A DNA stretch of 64,000 bases from Circinella minor (Eukaryota > Mucoromycota > Mucoromycetes > Mucorales > Lichtheimiaceae): contig JAEPRB010000226.1 of NCBI GenBank assembly GCA_016758965.1, forward strand, positions 1-64,000, given 5' to 3'. A program made the position numbers and the translations under genes. Shown piece after piece: positions 10,129-23,400 of the stretch. Each line of letters starts with the position of its first letter. Within the stretch, counting starts at the first letter, position 1. Under the pieces are notes generated by a model. The model was not told where the DNA came from. It made no database searches and saw only the letters and a program-made list of their open reading frames with translations.

Positions 10129-13100
10129 TTAAGCGTTTCCTATATGTAGTTCGCCTTGAAGTTGTGAGATCAAACTATATATCATATATACAAATATGTT
10201 GGTTAATAATTGAAATTTGAAAAAAAAGAGATATTTATATTAATAATAACATACCGAGCTAATTGAACATTTTCATCCTGATGAGCTACACATTTTTGTT
10301 GAAGTTCATCTGTTTGTCGTTCGAATTGATGAATACGTGTCTATAATGAATTTATAATAGTAATGATAATGATAATAATAGGCGGATGATGATGATTTTT
10401 GATGATGATGATGATAATAAATGATGATGATGATTTGAATGGGTATAAATATAGATAATAATAATAATAATAATAACATATTATGAAATCAGATCATCAT
10501 TGTATAATACTAATAAGCCCCAATCAAATAGACAAAAAAAAAAGTAAAATCAAAGAAAAACAAGAGAAGGGAATAATGAGAAACACAACAAAAATTTTTT
10601 TATATCTCTCATCATAAACGTCCACTCTCGTTCTTCTTCCTCAATTCAAAAAGGAAGAATATGAAATAAATAGATAAAAGTTTAAAAGATTTTTTTTAAA
10701 CAAAACTCACCTCATAACCTTCGATATGACTTTCTATTTCACTAATCTTTTCATTTGATTCTTCTCGTACACGATCCATTTCTTTTTGTTTTGTAGCTGC
10801 AATGGCTTTGACACGATATGAATAATCTTCCAATTCACGATCCTTGATATCTACCAATTTTTGATATTGTTCATGCATTACATGAATCTCCTTTTTATGT
10901 TGTTGAGCAATCGATGATAATCGTTCTTCACTTTGCTGTTTGGTTGTATCCAACATATCTTGTACTTGTTGTATTTCTTTTCGAAGTTCTTGTAATTCAC
11001 GTGCCTTTTCATGACCTAAACGATTCAGTTGAGCTTCATTGGATTGTTTTAAATTCGAAATACGACGATGTAAATCTTCTACTTCTAATTTTTGTGTTTG
11101 TAATTTTTCTTCACAATGGCGATGATGAAAACCTGTTTCTTCTTCTGATACGGATGGTTCCATCAATTGTTTCTTTTTGTTATAAGATGAATTACGTTCC
11201 AATCGTTTGGTTGAAGCTTCCAATGAATTTTGTAAATCATCAATTTGTGTTAATAAAGATTCGATTTGATGTGCTTGACTATCCATTTCATTCTCTTGTT
11301 CTTCACATTTTGCACTCCAATCATTGATTTGTTCATCATATCTATCTTTAATATCTTGTAATTCAGCTGCATGTTTTGTTTTTAATTCAATTAAAGAAGC
11401 TTGTAAACGATCAATTTCTTGTTGTGCAGCACGATTCTTGCCTAACCATACTTCAGCTGTATCATCATTGCCATTTTGAAGTTGTTGCATTTCATCACGG
11501 AAACGTCGTTCCAATGATTCAGTCGCCTGAGCTGCTTGACGTTTAAAGTCATCGAATGCTGCTTGATTATCAGTTATTTGACGTTCAAGACGTCGTAAAT
11601 TACTCACATTACGAGAATCATCAAGTGTTTTTTCCATTTCAGTGATACGATCTTGAAGTTCTTTTACTTGTTTCCCTTTTTCTTCATTCATAACTTTAAT
11701 TTTTGTCTAATTTTTTTTGTGTGTATATATTTATGTAGATTAGTAAGTTGACTTGATAAAAGTTTGCAAATTAAGAATTTATTTTTACTTACTTGAAAAT
11801 CATTTTCATTATCTGCAATTAATTTGGCATGTTCAGCTTCAAGTTGTGTCAATGTTTTTTCATGTTCACCACGAATTATTTGAATTTCTGATTGCCATTT
11901 ACGTTCTTGTTCTTCTACAAGTTGTTCCATAGCAACCTTATGAGCCATATCCACTTCTTCATTCACTTGACGACGAATTTCACTCTATATATATATATAT
12001 ATATATAGATACGTATGAATTAAAATTAATACCTTATTATTATAAAAGTCAAGGAATATAAACTCAAATGATATATATATATATATATATAAATAGTACT
12101 TTTAATGTTTCTTGATCCTTCTTAATAAGTATAGATAAATGAATAAAAATAAAAATAAAAAATTAGTAAATTAGTTAACCAAATTCATTCTTTAAAGAAA
12201 ATTGTTTGTCACTTACTACTTCAACAGTAACAGCTTCTTTTTCTTTTTGGGCTTGTTTTAATTGTTTTCGAATTGATTCAATTTCATGCTGATACTAAAA
12301 ATGGAAAAACACATCATTTATTATGATGTATGTCATACATACATATTTATTCTCTTTAAATTATGATGATAAAATACCTCATGTTTTACTTTATCAATAT
12401 CATCAAGCAATGTCTTATCTCGTTCAGATTCAACAGATGAATCACATGGAATTAACATAGAAGAAGAAGATAATAAAGGCGTAGCTGGATCTTCAGAAGA
12501 TTTGTCAGAAGCTGATAAATCCGTCATTTTCATTTGAAGTTCATGAATCATGGATTCTTTTTCTTCTAATTCTTTTTCTTTATCCGCCAACTAAATAAAT
12601 TATCCCATTCATATGTTTTTTTAATATATTTAAAAGTAAAAAAAAAAAAAAACATTGGAAAAACGAAATCATTCTTTTCGAAAATAAAATAAAATAGCAA
12701 GCTTCTACCTTTTGTTGAAGTTCTTTAAGTTGTTCAAGAGTTTTTCTAGTTGTAGAAGAAGATGCAGAAGGTGAAGGGGATCCAGCTACTGACCTTCTTT
12801 TTGTTGTTGCTGTTGATCCACGACGTAATAAAGGTGAATTAGGTGATCCTTGTGAAGAAGTGGATGTAGATACAATGGATCGACGTTTTGCTGTTGCTGT
12901 GGTAGGTGTAGGTGTTTTTGGACCATTTACTGAAGCAGCAGTAGCTTTTGCAGTATTAATAGCTGCTGGTGTTTTACGTTGTTGAATACCACCAACAGTA
13001 TTACTACCTGTAGTAGCTTTACTATTTGATCGTTGTACCGTGGGAGAGGATGGAGCAGTACGATGTCCAGCTGATGATGCTAATGATGAAGAAGTATTTG

Positions 13101-13335
13101 TTGTACCTGCCATAGAAAGAGGACGAGGTCGTGTTGTTGGTGTTTTGGAAGCCCGGGCTAAAGAAGCTCTTCTTGTAGCTACTGTTGGTGTTGTTGGTGA
13201 ATCAGTCGTTAGTTGTTTTTTAGGTGAAGGTGAAGGAGCGACACCATTAGCTCCATTGGGTTTAATCCCAAGTTCGCCTAATATTGATCGTCGTTTCGGA
13301 GCACCACTACTTGCTCTATTCGGATTCGACGCCAT
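10129..13335 (-). CDS. Long coiled-coil protein with a basic Ser/Thr/Pro-rich N-terminus, function unknown
   Basis: I do not recognise a named ortholog. Eight exons on the minus strand: 13335-12709, 12590-12378, 12294-12217, 12120-12100, 11984-11793, 11706-10711, 10340-10255 and 10174-10129, closing as 752 residues. Residues 1-195 are disordered, basic and rich in Ser, Thr, Ala and Pro, with many SP/TP sites (PLLRRGS, KRRSV, KTPTP), like microtubule-binding segments. From about residue 198 to near the end there is almost continuous heptad-type sequence (LEQLKELQQKLADKEKELEEKE; ELQDRITEMEKTLDD), broken by a Ser-rich stretch near 230-255. Exon 4 is a 21-nt micro-exon flanked by AG and GT that keeps frame whether used or not. 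A cytoskeletal or spindle role is only a guess. Confidence 0.8.
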
Positions 13336-13842
13336 TTATTTTATTTTATTTTTTATTTTAATTAAAGAAAATAATAATAATAATAATAATAGAAAAGAAA
13401 AAAAAAAAGAAAAGAAATTAACAGAGAAGTTTTGTTATGTTATATTTAGACTTTAACAATAAACAGGTGGTTACTGTGTTTTTTTTTCTTTCAAATGTGT
13501 CACAATGCAAGAAATCCAATGCAAATTAGGTAACTAGACACAAGTTGAGCTTGACCTTTTTTAGTTTATACTCTTTAAAATGAAATTTTTGATAGACAAG
13601 GTTAAATTTCTCTCTCTCTTTTTTGAAAATGGACAAAGGGATGTCTAATAGTGATATCATTATCATGTGTGTGTGTGTGTGTGTTCTTATTAATGGTTAA
13701 AAAAGAATGATCAAATTGTAAAACAAGTTTTTCTTTTGTTTATTGTTTAGATTAGAATGGAATAAATAATAATAATAAATAATATTTGTTTGAATTAAAT
13801 AAACTTTTCTTTCTCTCTTGTTTTTTCTTTGTTAAAATAATC
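13336..13842. promoter_or_regulatory. Divergent intergenic region, coiled-coil gene / C1-dysferlin gene
   Basis: 507 bp between opposing starts. Contains an AAT microsatellite (about 13371-13390), a (GT) microsatellite of about ten units (13666-13684) and pyrimidine tracts before the plus-strand start. No specific site is assigned. Confidence 0.5.
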
Positions 13843-14165
13843 ATGCCTAAATCTCATTCTTTTAAACCATCAACATTCTTTTCTCCAACTTATTGTCAAT
13901 ATTGTTCTAAACTTCTTTGGGGATTAATACAGCAAGGAGTTCAATGCTCAGGTATAAAATGTATCTATACTATTTATAATAATCATAAGAGAACAATGCT
14001 ATTAATAACAATAATATTTGTAAATACGTAATAGAATGTAATTATGTGGTCCATCATCATTGTCAAAAAAATGTATCTGCTGAATGTCAGACGACAAGTC
14101 ATCAGATATTAAAAAAAACATCAGCAGAAAAGTCATTATTAAATAATTTACAAGAAGAATGTTCA

Positions 14166-14202
<37 letters not shown>

Positions 14203-15938
14203 GCGTATAGTAACAGTAATATAATGAAGTACGTAGTCTTTTAATAAATATAAAAAGAATCAGAATCTTCTAGTTTTACGATTACTTCATCTAGCCGTGA
14301 TAATAATAACAAGATCAATATAAACAATGCTTTTAAACAATTACAAGAACTTATCATATCAACAGCACTCGATGTTTCATCGGATCAAAACACAACATTC
14401 AAACATTATTCAAGTGAATATTTAGCTAATCAACCACCGTTACATCCTCATACAACAGCTAAAAATTTTACTCGATTTGTTACTCGATGTACTATTGTAT
14501 TTAATTTACGTGATGCAATGATTTTATTAGTATGTTGGGATAAACCTGTTAAAAGCTGGATTTCTATCTTGATTTATACCTTATTATGTAAGTAAACTAT
14601 ATATACTTATTATACTATGATCATTGACATCGTTTTAAATGTTACGTATAATAACATACTGACTCTTTTATTTATTTTTAAGGCCTTTATCCAAAACTTC
14701 TTTTATTAATACCTCAATGTATTTTACTATACCTTATATTATCTCATCCACCTCAACAAGAACAAAATAATATATCTTCTCAAGATAGTACTAGCTTCAA
14801 AGATATTGACAATACTACTACTGATAAAATTAATAACCATTATTCTTCTATCATTAATAATGATAACAACTCAAATAAAACAGATCAACAACAACAAGAA
14901 CAACAGACACCATCACCAAAAACAACTGCTAGTACAACATCCACTTTTTTATCATTACTTATGAATAGTAATAATAATACAACTACACCAACTTATAAAA
15001 ACAATTTAAAAAATATTCAAAACATGATGGGTGAATTTGCACTTGTTTATGATCAACTGATTCATTATTATAACAAAATTTATAACCTGTTAAATCAAGA
15101 AATATGTATTCAAATTGTTTTGTTATCAATATTAATCACAATGATTTTTCTATGGTTTATACCTCTTCATTGGATATTTTTATCCATTGGATGGTCTGTT
15201 TTTGCTATTCATACACGTTTCGTCAAAACTTTTTTAGCACGTCTAATTGAAACAAGAAAAAATTTAATATTTTTGAATATTATTCAAGATTGGATGTTAG
15301 TTCCTTTACAAGAATGGTATATTATTAATAATGAACAATTATCAAGTAATACTAGTAATACTAAGGAATTAACTATATCAATCTATGAAAATCAAAGAAA
15401 ATCAAATGAAAATTTTACAAAGGTAAAAATAAAAATAAAAAATTTAGAATTGAATATAAAGTTGAGATGACATAATTTTTTTTTTTTTTTAAAAAAAAAC
15501 AGGATGAAATAATACCATGGTCAAATCTTTATGGAATACCACAACCATCACCAAATCAAGAAAGAGATCCACCAAAAGGATACTATTGGAAACATAAAGA
15601 TTGGAAAATTGATATGACTGGACCATGGATAGATGATGATCTTCAACTAGGTAAATTAAATCTCTTTAATTTGATTCATGTATATTATGTATTCTAATTC
15701 TAATTTAACCTTTATCATATATATTATTAAAGAGGTACGATTTTTTATTATATAAATTAAAAGAAAACAAAAAAAGATCTATTAAACATAATTCATATAA
15801 TAGATAGCTGTACGACCTAAAAAAGAAGAAGGATGGATCTATATGGATGAAAATTGGACTAATCCAAAGTCTGAACCCTTTCAACAATCTACAACCCGTC
15901 GTCGGCGTTGGATCAGAAATTGTGAACTAAAAATGTAG
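13843..15938 (+). CDS. C1 domain plus Pex24/dysferlin-type membrane protein
   Basis: Exons 13843-13951, 14035-14166, 14258-14587, 14683-15422, 15503-15650 and 15808-15938 give 529 residues. The N-terminus is a textbook C1 zinc domain with H5-x12-C18-x2-C21-x13-C35-x2-C38-x4-H43-x2-C46-x7-C54. A Ser/Asn-rich linker follows, then two paired hydrophobic hairpins (about residues 165-200 and 325-365) separated by a long Asn/Gln-rich loop. The C-terminal third matches the dysferlin module of Pex23/24/30-type peroxins: YENQRKSNENF and IPWSNLYG (N part), then HKDWKIDMTGPWIDDD, GWIYMDENW and RRRRWIRNCEL (C part). Those proteins shape ER-peroxisome contacts. The C1 head suggests lipid-regulated recruitment, which is inference. 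Its stop is 84 bp from the convergent SLD5 stop. Confidence 0.82.
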
Positions 15939-16022
15939 TCCAGAACTTTTTTTTATAAATAGTCGAAACAAACAAAAATATGTACAAATTTATATAATAA
16001 ACACTAAGAGATGAATGAAATG

Positions 16023-17054
16023 TTATAGTAATCGAACAGCACCAGATAATAATAAAGATCTTATATCAGCATAACGTAAAATAAATATATCATCTTTTTC
16101 AAACATAACCATTTCATCCCTTGCTAATTGAACATTTCCTGAATTTTCCAATACTTTAATAAAAACAGGTGCTTCGAGATTTGATGTTACCACTATTATA
16201 ATAATAAAAATATATTAGTAATTATTATATTGATTATTGATTATCATTATTTACCCATATTTAAATCACCCGATCGTTCATCTTGTTTATGTTGTCTTTC
16301 AGGTAATGTATGTAAAAAAGAATCATGATTATGTTGTTCAACAAGTTTTTGATAACTATAATAAATCAAAATTAATTATATATATTCCCCATTTTACCCC
16401 CCCCCCCTTTTGAGGGTTTAATTATATTCATTTTCTTACTTTCTAGCATAAATAAGTTCTTTTTCAGACATTAATTCTTCAATATCTTGATTTCTTAAAA
16501 GATCTAATGTACATTGTTCAATCTATTATATTCCCCAATTTATTTGTTAATATTTTTATTTTTATTTTTCACTTTTATTATTATTATTTTTTACCTTATG
16601 AAGACGTGTTCTTAAATAACTTTTTATAATGAATTTAATTCGTTCAATCTCATTTTGGTATAACATGGAATTTAATTTATCTTGATGGCTTGTCATGGGT
16701 GTTTCTAATATACGATTTACCTTTTACTTTTTATTTAATATATATATATATATATATATACATTTAAATCAATCGTTAAAGAGACTATTTTTATAATTGT
16801 TATTATTATTTACTTACTTGATAATCAAGTTGTTCTACTAATTCATTGACTAAATATCCTTTATATGTAAGTAGTTCAGGTGAATTTCTTTCATTCATCC
16901 ATGCATTTGTTAATTCTTTAATAGTTTCACCACTTTCTAATAAACCATCCACAAATGAAACATTCTCAAAAACTTGGGTATCTTGTAAACTACTATTATT
17001 AAATTCATTAAAACTAGAAGATAATGAAAGTGAAGAAGGATCGTCACCCAACAT
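16023..17054 (-). CDS. SLD5: GINS complex subunit Sld5
   Basis: Subunit of the GINS tetramer (Sld5-Psf1-Psf2-Psf3), which joins Mcm2-7 and Cdc45 to form the replicative helicase. Five minus-strand exons (17054-16818, 16720-16595, 16522-16440, 16355-16255 and 16192-16023) encode 238 residues, within the family range. The helical A-domain is recognisable (LTNAWMNERNSPELL; QNEIERIKFIIKSYLRTRLHKIEQ; MSEKELIYARNYQKLVEQH). The C-terminal B-domain ends, as in other Sld5 proteins, with EMVMFEKDDIFILRYADIR then SLLLSGAVRLL. The ATG at 17054 is preceded by a short cluster of CGCG-containing sites. Divergent from the formin gene. Confidence 0.92.
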
Positions 17055-17380
17055 GATAAATAAAGGGGAACGGAAGAGAATCGCGTCGCGTTTTGAAACT
17101 ATTTTTTTTTCAGGTCCTTAAAAAAAAAAAAGGTCGCGTGAATAAAATGAGAACAATGGTAAAAAGAAAACTAAATTAGATTTTTTTCCACATTCTAAAA
17201 AAAGAAACAATAAAATATTGCCTCCGGTTTTTATTCTAACGCACTATCCTTTTCTCACCACCCCTTCCATCACCCGTTTCCCTACCCTTTTTTTTTTTTT
17301 TAACCTTTTCCCACTTTCTTTTTTTTTTTTCTTTCTTTTCTTCTTTCCCTTATCTCACTTTTATATATACCCTTTAAAAG

Positions 17381-17411
<31 letters not shown>

Positions 17412-17422
17412 TAATACTCTAT
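17055..17422. promoter_or_regulatory. Divergent promoter, SLD5 / formin, with CGCG cluster
   Basis: 368 bp between opposing starts. Just upstream of SLD5 lie TCGCGTCGCG (17081-17090) and GGTCGCGTG (17132-17140), conspicuous in AT-rich DNA and similar to the ACGCG core bound by MBF-type G1/S factors. The formin side carries long pyrimidine tracts (about 17287-17360) and an ATT repeat (17384-17411). Confidence 0.5.
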
Positions 17423-20400
17423 ATGACTGACTTTTTTGATCGTCTTGGTAGAAAAAAGTCAAAGTCAACTCGTACTTCTACTGACTTATCTCAACCATGT
17501 CCTACTCTTCGTAAGTTACACCAATATAATAGGAGTAAATAATAATAATATATTTCAGTTCAACTCCATTTTACAAAACCATTGACTTGAAGCCAAAAAA
17601 AAAAAAAAAAAAAAAAGGGGACCGTGCGTAGTAAGCATATCGTGTGTACATATTGCTACTTGCTCGCTTCTTTCAAAAAACTGAAACCTTTTATCATAAT
17701 GTTAAAACATACCTAATTTGACTTTATTAAACAGAATCTAGAACAACTAAAGTTACAAGAGAAAATAGAGGAGGAGGAGGAACGATCGATGTGTCAAGTT
17801 CATGGCGATCAATCAATCGGTCAAGTACCGGAACAACAAATCGCGATTCCGGTAGTAGTACGAACAAGAATAGTATACCTTCACGTTCTATTACTACTAT
17901 TCCTGCTGAAAAGAAACTAGATATAATGTTTAATCAAATGCTTGTAAGTTTATTTTGTAACGTAATATATAATTTTAAATTATAAAATAACACTAATAAA
18001 ACTAATAAATAATTTATATTTTATAATTTCAATAATATTTTGTAACGTTACAATAATAAAACAAAACAAAAAAAATATATAAATATAAAAGGATCGAAGA
18101 GGAATTCATGATGAACAAACAAGACGTACCATGAGAGCTTGGGATGTGAATAAAAAATGGCTTATGGTAAATCAAGATCGACAAGCTGAAATGTTTTCTG
18201 CTACACCTCAAGTTACAACATCATTATCATCAACTACAATTCAAGTAGCTGAACCAACACCTAAATTAAATATTCTTACCAATAATAATAATAATAATAA
18301 TACGGCTCGATCACAAGATACAGTTCAATATCATAATCATTATCAACAACAAAAACAACAATATCATCATCATCATCAACAACAACCTTTTCCAGAATCA
18401 TCACGTAGTGCAGGTACATTACGAACAAGTAAAAGTTCTACAACAAGTAGTAGTGGAAGTAGTAATAATAATCATAGTCCAAGATCATCCAATGGAAGTA
18501 CTACAATGACTACAAAACTTCCTGGATTATTAGAATCCGTACCTATAGGTGATAGGAATTCACCAGAATATTTTATTCGGAAATTTATGGAAACTAATTT
18601 AAAAGCTGTTTCTCCAGCTATTGCAGCTCATCTTGAAGTGAGTCTTCGAACACGTCCTATAGAGTAAGTACTCATATAACTATATATTCTTGAAATTATC
18701 ATTCTCTATTCTAACTTACTTAATTTCATTTTCAATTATTATAGCTGGGTTGCCCGATTTATTGAACTTAAAGGATTACATGTATTAGCACAAAACCTTG
18801 CTTATTTAAATCGAATACCAGACAGGTTTATATCTAGTTTTTTAAAAGTATTTGAGCAAGAGAGAAAGAAAAAGAGCGATTATAGAATAGCAGAAAGTTA
18901 ACTTTATCATTTATTCTATATAGAAAAGGAAATGCTCTAGAAATTGAAATAGAAATCATAAAAGCGATCAAGGCATTGATTAATACCAGGGTAAGGAAAA
19001 AAACCATACATGCATATATATATCCACACGTTTTATTCATGGCTAGTTGTAAAACAATAAAATATTAAATATTGAAATTATGTATTATATAGCGAGGAGG
19101 ACAAGAGATCATGGCTAATCCTGAATATATTCATACTGTCATTTTTTCATTGGTTTCACCTCATTGGATTACTCGTAAATTGGTGTGCGAATTACTTGTG
19201 TTTCTTTGTTATTATCATCGCCGAAAAGGTTATCATCATGTGCTTAAAGGATTTGAACTCCTGCAACAAAACCGGCAGGATCCGGGAATGTTTGATGCTT
19301 GGTTAGGAGATTTTGAAAAAACTTTAGAGGGTAGAGGTCGAATGGGTACTTTTGTAGGTGCCAATGAAGAATTTAAACGATTTGGTACCTTTAATGGGGC
19401 TGATAGTCATCTTATGGAATATTCGGTAATTCAAACTATTATCACTTATTAAACAAAAAAAAAAAAAAAAGAAGGGGAAGTTGGGGGAGAGGAATATGCG
19501 AGGATAACCAACAAAGATAGCTAATATGGTATTATTATTATTATTTAGTTATCCAATATGATTCTTGCTAATACATTAACAAAAACACCACAAGAAGTGA
19601 ATGATCGTATTTATCTTCGTAATCAATTGAATACAGGAGGTTTTCAATCACGTGTTTTGCCTAGATTGGAGAATTTTGATTATCATTTACTTAATATTCA
19701 AATTGATGCATACAAGATTGCAGCAGATAATGATTTTGATGAAGCATTTGGGGATGAATTTTCACTTTATTCAGATATTTCTCAACCTTCTGAATTATTT
19801 GATTTAATTGCTGAAAATTTAACAGATTCACAACGTGCTAGTGAATCATTATTGACTATATTACGAAATTTGTTATTGATTAAAGGCGAATCAAATACAA
19901 AGTAAATCTTTCACAGAAAAATAAAAAAGGAAACAAAGAGAGGGGGGGGAGTAATAAAGGAGTTATTATACCTTTATATATATATATTAGTGAACTAATT
20001 TTTGCATGCGAATGGATCATTATATATAGAGCCCATTATTATCATATCGTGAGTGCATTTGTAGGACAACTCGTCTTAAATTTACGTACCAATGCTTCAG
20101 GTGATGATAGTATCAATTCAATTTATGGAGGTTCTGTTAATTCATTAATTCAAAAATTCAGTAATCAAGATAAACTTCAAGAACTTGAAGATGAAGCAAC
20201 TTATAATCGAGAACAAGTGATGAAATTGGCATCAGAGAAACGTGAATTAGAATTAGAATTACAAGATTTACGAAATTATTCACAAAAAAATGCACCAATA
20301 AAAAAATCAATGCCTGGAAACCAAGATGAATCAAGTCGTAAGTTGGATTTTTTGTGTGTAACTTATAAGTTTTAAAAAAAATGGAGCTATTGATAATTGA

Positions 20401-23400
20401 TCAAACAAATTTATAACTTTGTAATATAGAAATCCAAGCAATTAAAACAGAAAATGTATCATTAAGAGAACTATTAAAAACATCTAGATCTACTATTGCT
20501 ATGTTGCAAGAACGATTACGTGAAATGGATGCTATTACAGAAAGAGAAGAAGATCCAAACGTACCTGGTTTGGTACTTGGTGAAGAATGGAAAATGGCTC
20601 GTAAAAAGTTTATTACAATAAATCCACGACAACAAAATCAACAACAAGAGGTATGTAACTTAAAAATCAATTATCAACGAAAAAATAAAGATAAAAAGCT
20701 CATATATATATATAATTCATTATACAGGGTCGAGCAGAAGTGGTTAATACGAGTAATCTCAAACCAACCAAAGTGGGACCTAATGGGTTTAATATTACAC
20801 CAACGAGTTTACGTTCAGCAGGACGGTTACGTAAAGATTCTACTGGTAGATATGTTCAACGAAAAGGTTCACAATCCTCTTCTACAACAAGCAGTTCTAA
20901 TAATGGTAAAGTATATTTTTCTCAATTTTTTTTTTTCATTTTTTAATGCATATACAAACAATATACCATAGATTTTCTATTATTTCAATCAGGTAGTCCA
21001 CCTAGTCCTGTACCAGGTAAAGTGAATAAATTCTTTTTTAAGTGTTTGTGCGCAAATCCTTTTTTTTATCGGATCATAACTTACTAATTCTTAGAACGAC
21101 CTTCTGCACCTGGACCTCCTCCACCGCCAACTCCTTGTCCTCCAACTAATACACCAGGTTAATTTAGTAGCACAAAGCTATGCTAAAGGTTTAATTATAT
21201 ATAGTATGAAATTGAGTTATACTGAATAAATAAAAATTTAATTATTTTATAGCATCACCATCACCACCACCACCACCTCCGCCCCCTCCACCACCACCTG
21301 GAGATGGTCCTCCTCCGCCTCCGCCTCCTCCACCACGTAAGTATTACATACTAAATTATTCTTAATTGATTAATTGCATAAATTTCTAATTTAAAAAAAT
21401 TAATTTATTATAATGCCTAACAACAGCTGGTGGTGCTCCACCTCCACCTCCACCTCCGCCACCACCGCCAGGATCTAAGTTGAGCGATAGTACAGCAGAT
21501 GGTTTGTCATTCTTTTATTGATTTATATATATTTGCATAATAATTATAAATAATATTGTGTTGGGGTTTTGGAAAGGGGAGGTGGGTTAAAAACAGGAAT
21601 AATTTAACTAATTGAAAAAAAAAATTAAATTTATTTATATTCTTTGATAGGCAAAAAATCAAAAGATAATATTATTCCACCTGTTCCTACTGGCCCGAAA
21701 CGTAAAGAATTACATCATTATCCACAGATTAAACTCAAGAACTTACAATGGCAAAAATTGGAACCACATCATCTTGAAAAAACTGTTTGGACATTAGAAG
21801 GTGTAGATGAAAGTGAATTTGAAGATGTATTACATAGAACGGGTGAATTAGAAAAAATCGATACTTTCTTTGCTGCCAAAGTTAATACATTATTTGATCG
21901 TAAATTAAAGGCTAAGATGGAGGAGAGAAAGGATGCTATCAAGTTTTTAAGCAAAGAAAAATCTCGAAATTTGAGTAAGTTTTTTTTTTTTTTTTTTTTT
22001 TTAACTTGTGGACCCAGAAAAATAGTAATTTAATGGTTAATCTATTTGTCATTTTAGATATTGCTGTATTACCACGATTTAAACACTTTGATTCATTTGT
22101 TGATGTGCGTAAACGAATTTTGGCAGTCGATGACCAATTGTGTACAGATACATTATTGGGCAATTTAATATCTTATATACCGAGCAAAGAGGATGATTTG
22201 AATACTATGGAAAAATATATCAAGGCATCAGAAGAGGAACAAAAGAAATTGGATACTCCTGAACAATTTATCATTGAAATGATGAAAACGTATAGATATG
22301 AATCTCGATTACAATTTATGTTATTCCGTGTACAGTTTTGGGAACGTTATGATCAATTGACAAAGGTAAATAACAATGAATTCGTGTGTAAATAATGGAA
22401 TGATCTCGTAAAAAAAATAAAAAACAAGATCGTTTCTTAAGGTTGTATATTATGGATATACTTAAATCACCTTTTTCGATTTTTTTTTAAAAAAATATTA
22501 TTGTAGAATATGACTATGGTAGTAGAAGTATCAGATGCTTTACGAAGTTCGTCAAGTTTGAAAGAATTACTTTGTGTAAGTATGACTAAAAATTCCAATT
22601 AACAACGAATCATATGTATTGATTTATTAACTGATCTGTATATATATATGTGAATAGTTGATTTTGATGCTCGGTAACTATATGAATGGGTCCAGCTTTC
22701 AAGGTGGAGCATTTGGTATGCGTGTTTCAAGCATTAACAAGGTAATAAGAACAATAGAACAAAAAAAAATCCGTGATGAAATATAGAATAGACATATGAA
22801 CAAGAAATTGACTTTTTTAAATTATTTTTAGTTGGGGGATACTAAGGCATCTTCCAATTCGTCGACAACACTATTAAATGTATTGGTTGGTATTACTCGT
22901 CGTCAATTCCCACATATTCAACGTTTTGAACACGATCTTCGTAATGTTCAACATGCTGCTCGAAGTAAGTTAAATAATGATAGTAATAACAACAATAACA
23001 AAACTAACTATATTCTATCAAACTATAATGTGTTAGTCATGGCAACGGTTAACGATATGGTCGAACAATACACAGACATGCGACAAAACTTAAAAAAACT
23101 AGACATAGAATTAGATACCAAATGGAAAGATATTGAAGATTTAGATGAAGAAGATCGATTTTTGGAAGTCATGGAAAAACATCGAACAGCAGCATCCGAA
23201 CGGTTTGAAGAATTAGAAAGCTTATATATTAATATGGATGCAAAGTGGAAAGATGTCATGACCTTTTATGGTGAAAATCCTAAAGTCATGCGTCCTGATG
23301 ACTTCTTCAATATTTTTGCCAAGTTTGCTACAAGTTGGAAAGACGCTAATCATCAAGAAGATAAACTTATTCAAAGAATGGAAAGAGAAGCGAAAAGAAA

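Noticed and set aside
10914..11327. 137-codon plus-strand frame
   Set aside because: Antisense shadow of the coiled-coil exon at 10711-11706, whose heptad pattern on the other strand is clearly the coding one.
13040..13456. 138-codon frame on the plus strand
   Set aside because: It is the antisense of the Ser/Thr/Pro-rich first exon of the coiled-coil gene; its composition follows from that exon.
19245..19275. GGATTTGAAC segment, similar to a tRNA T-loop complement
   Set aside because: It lies in a formin coding exon and no cloverleaf can be formed around it.
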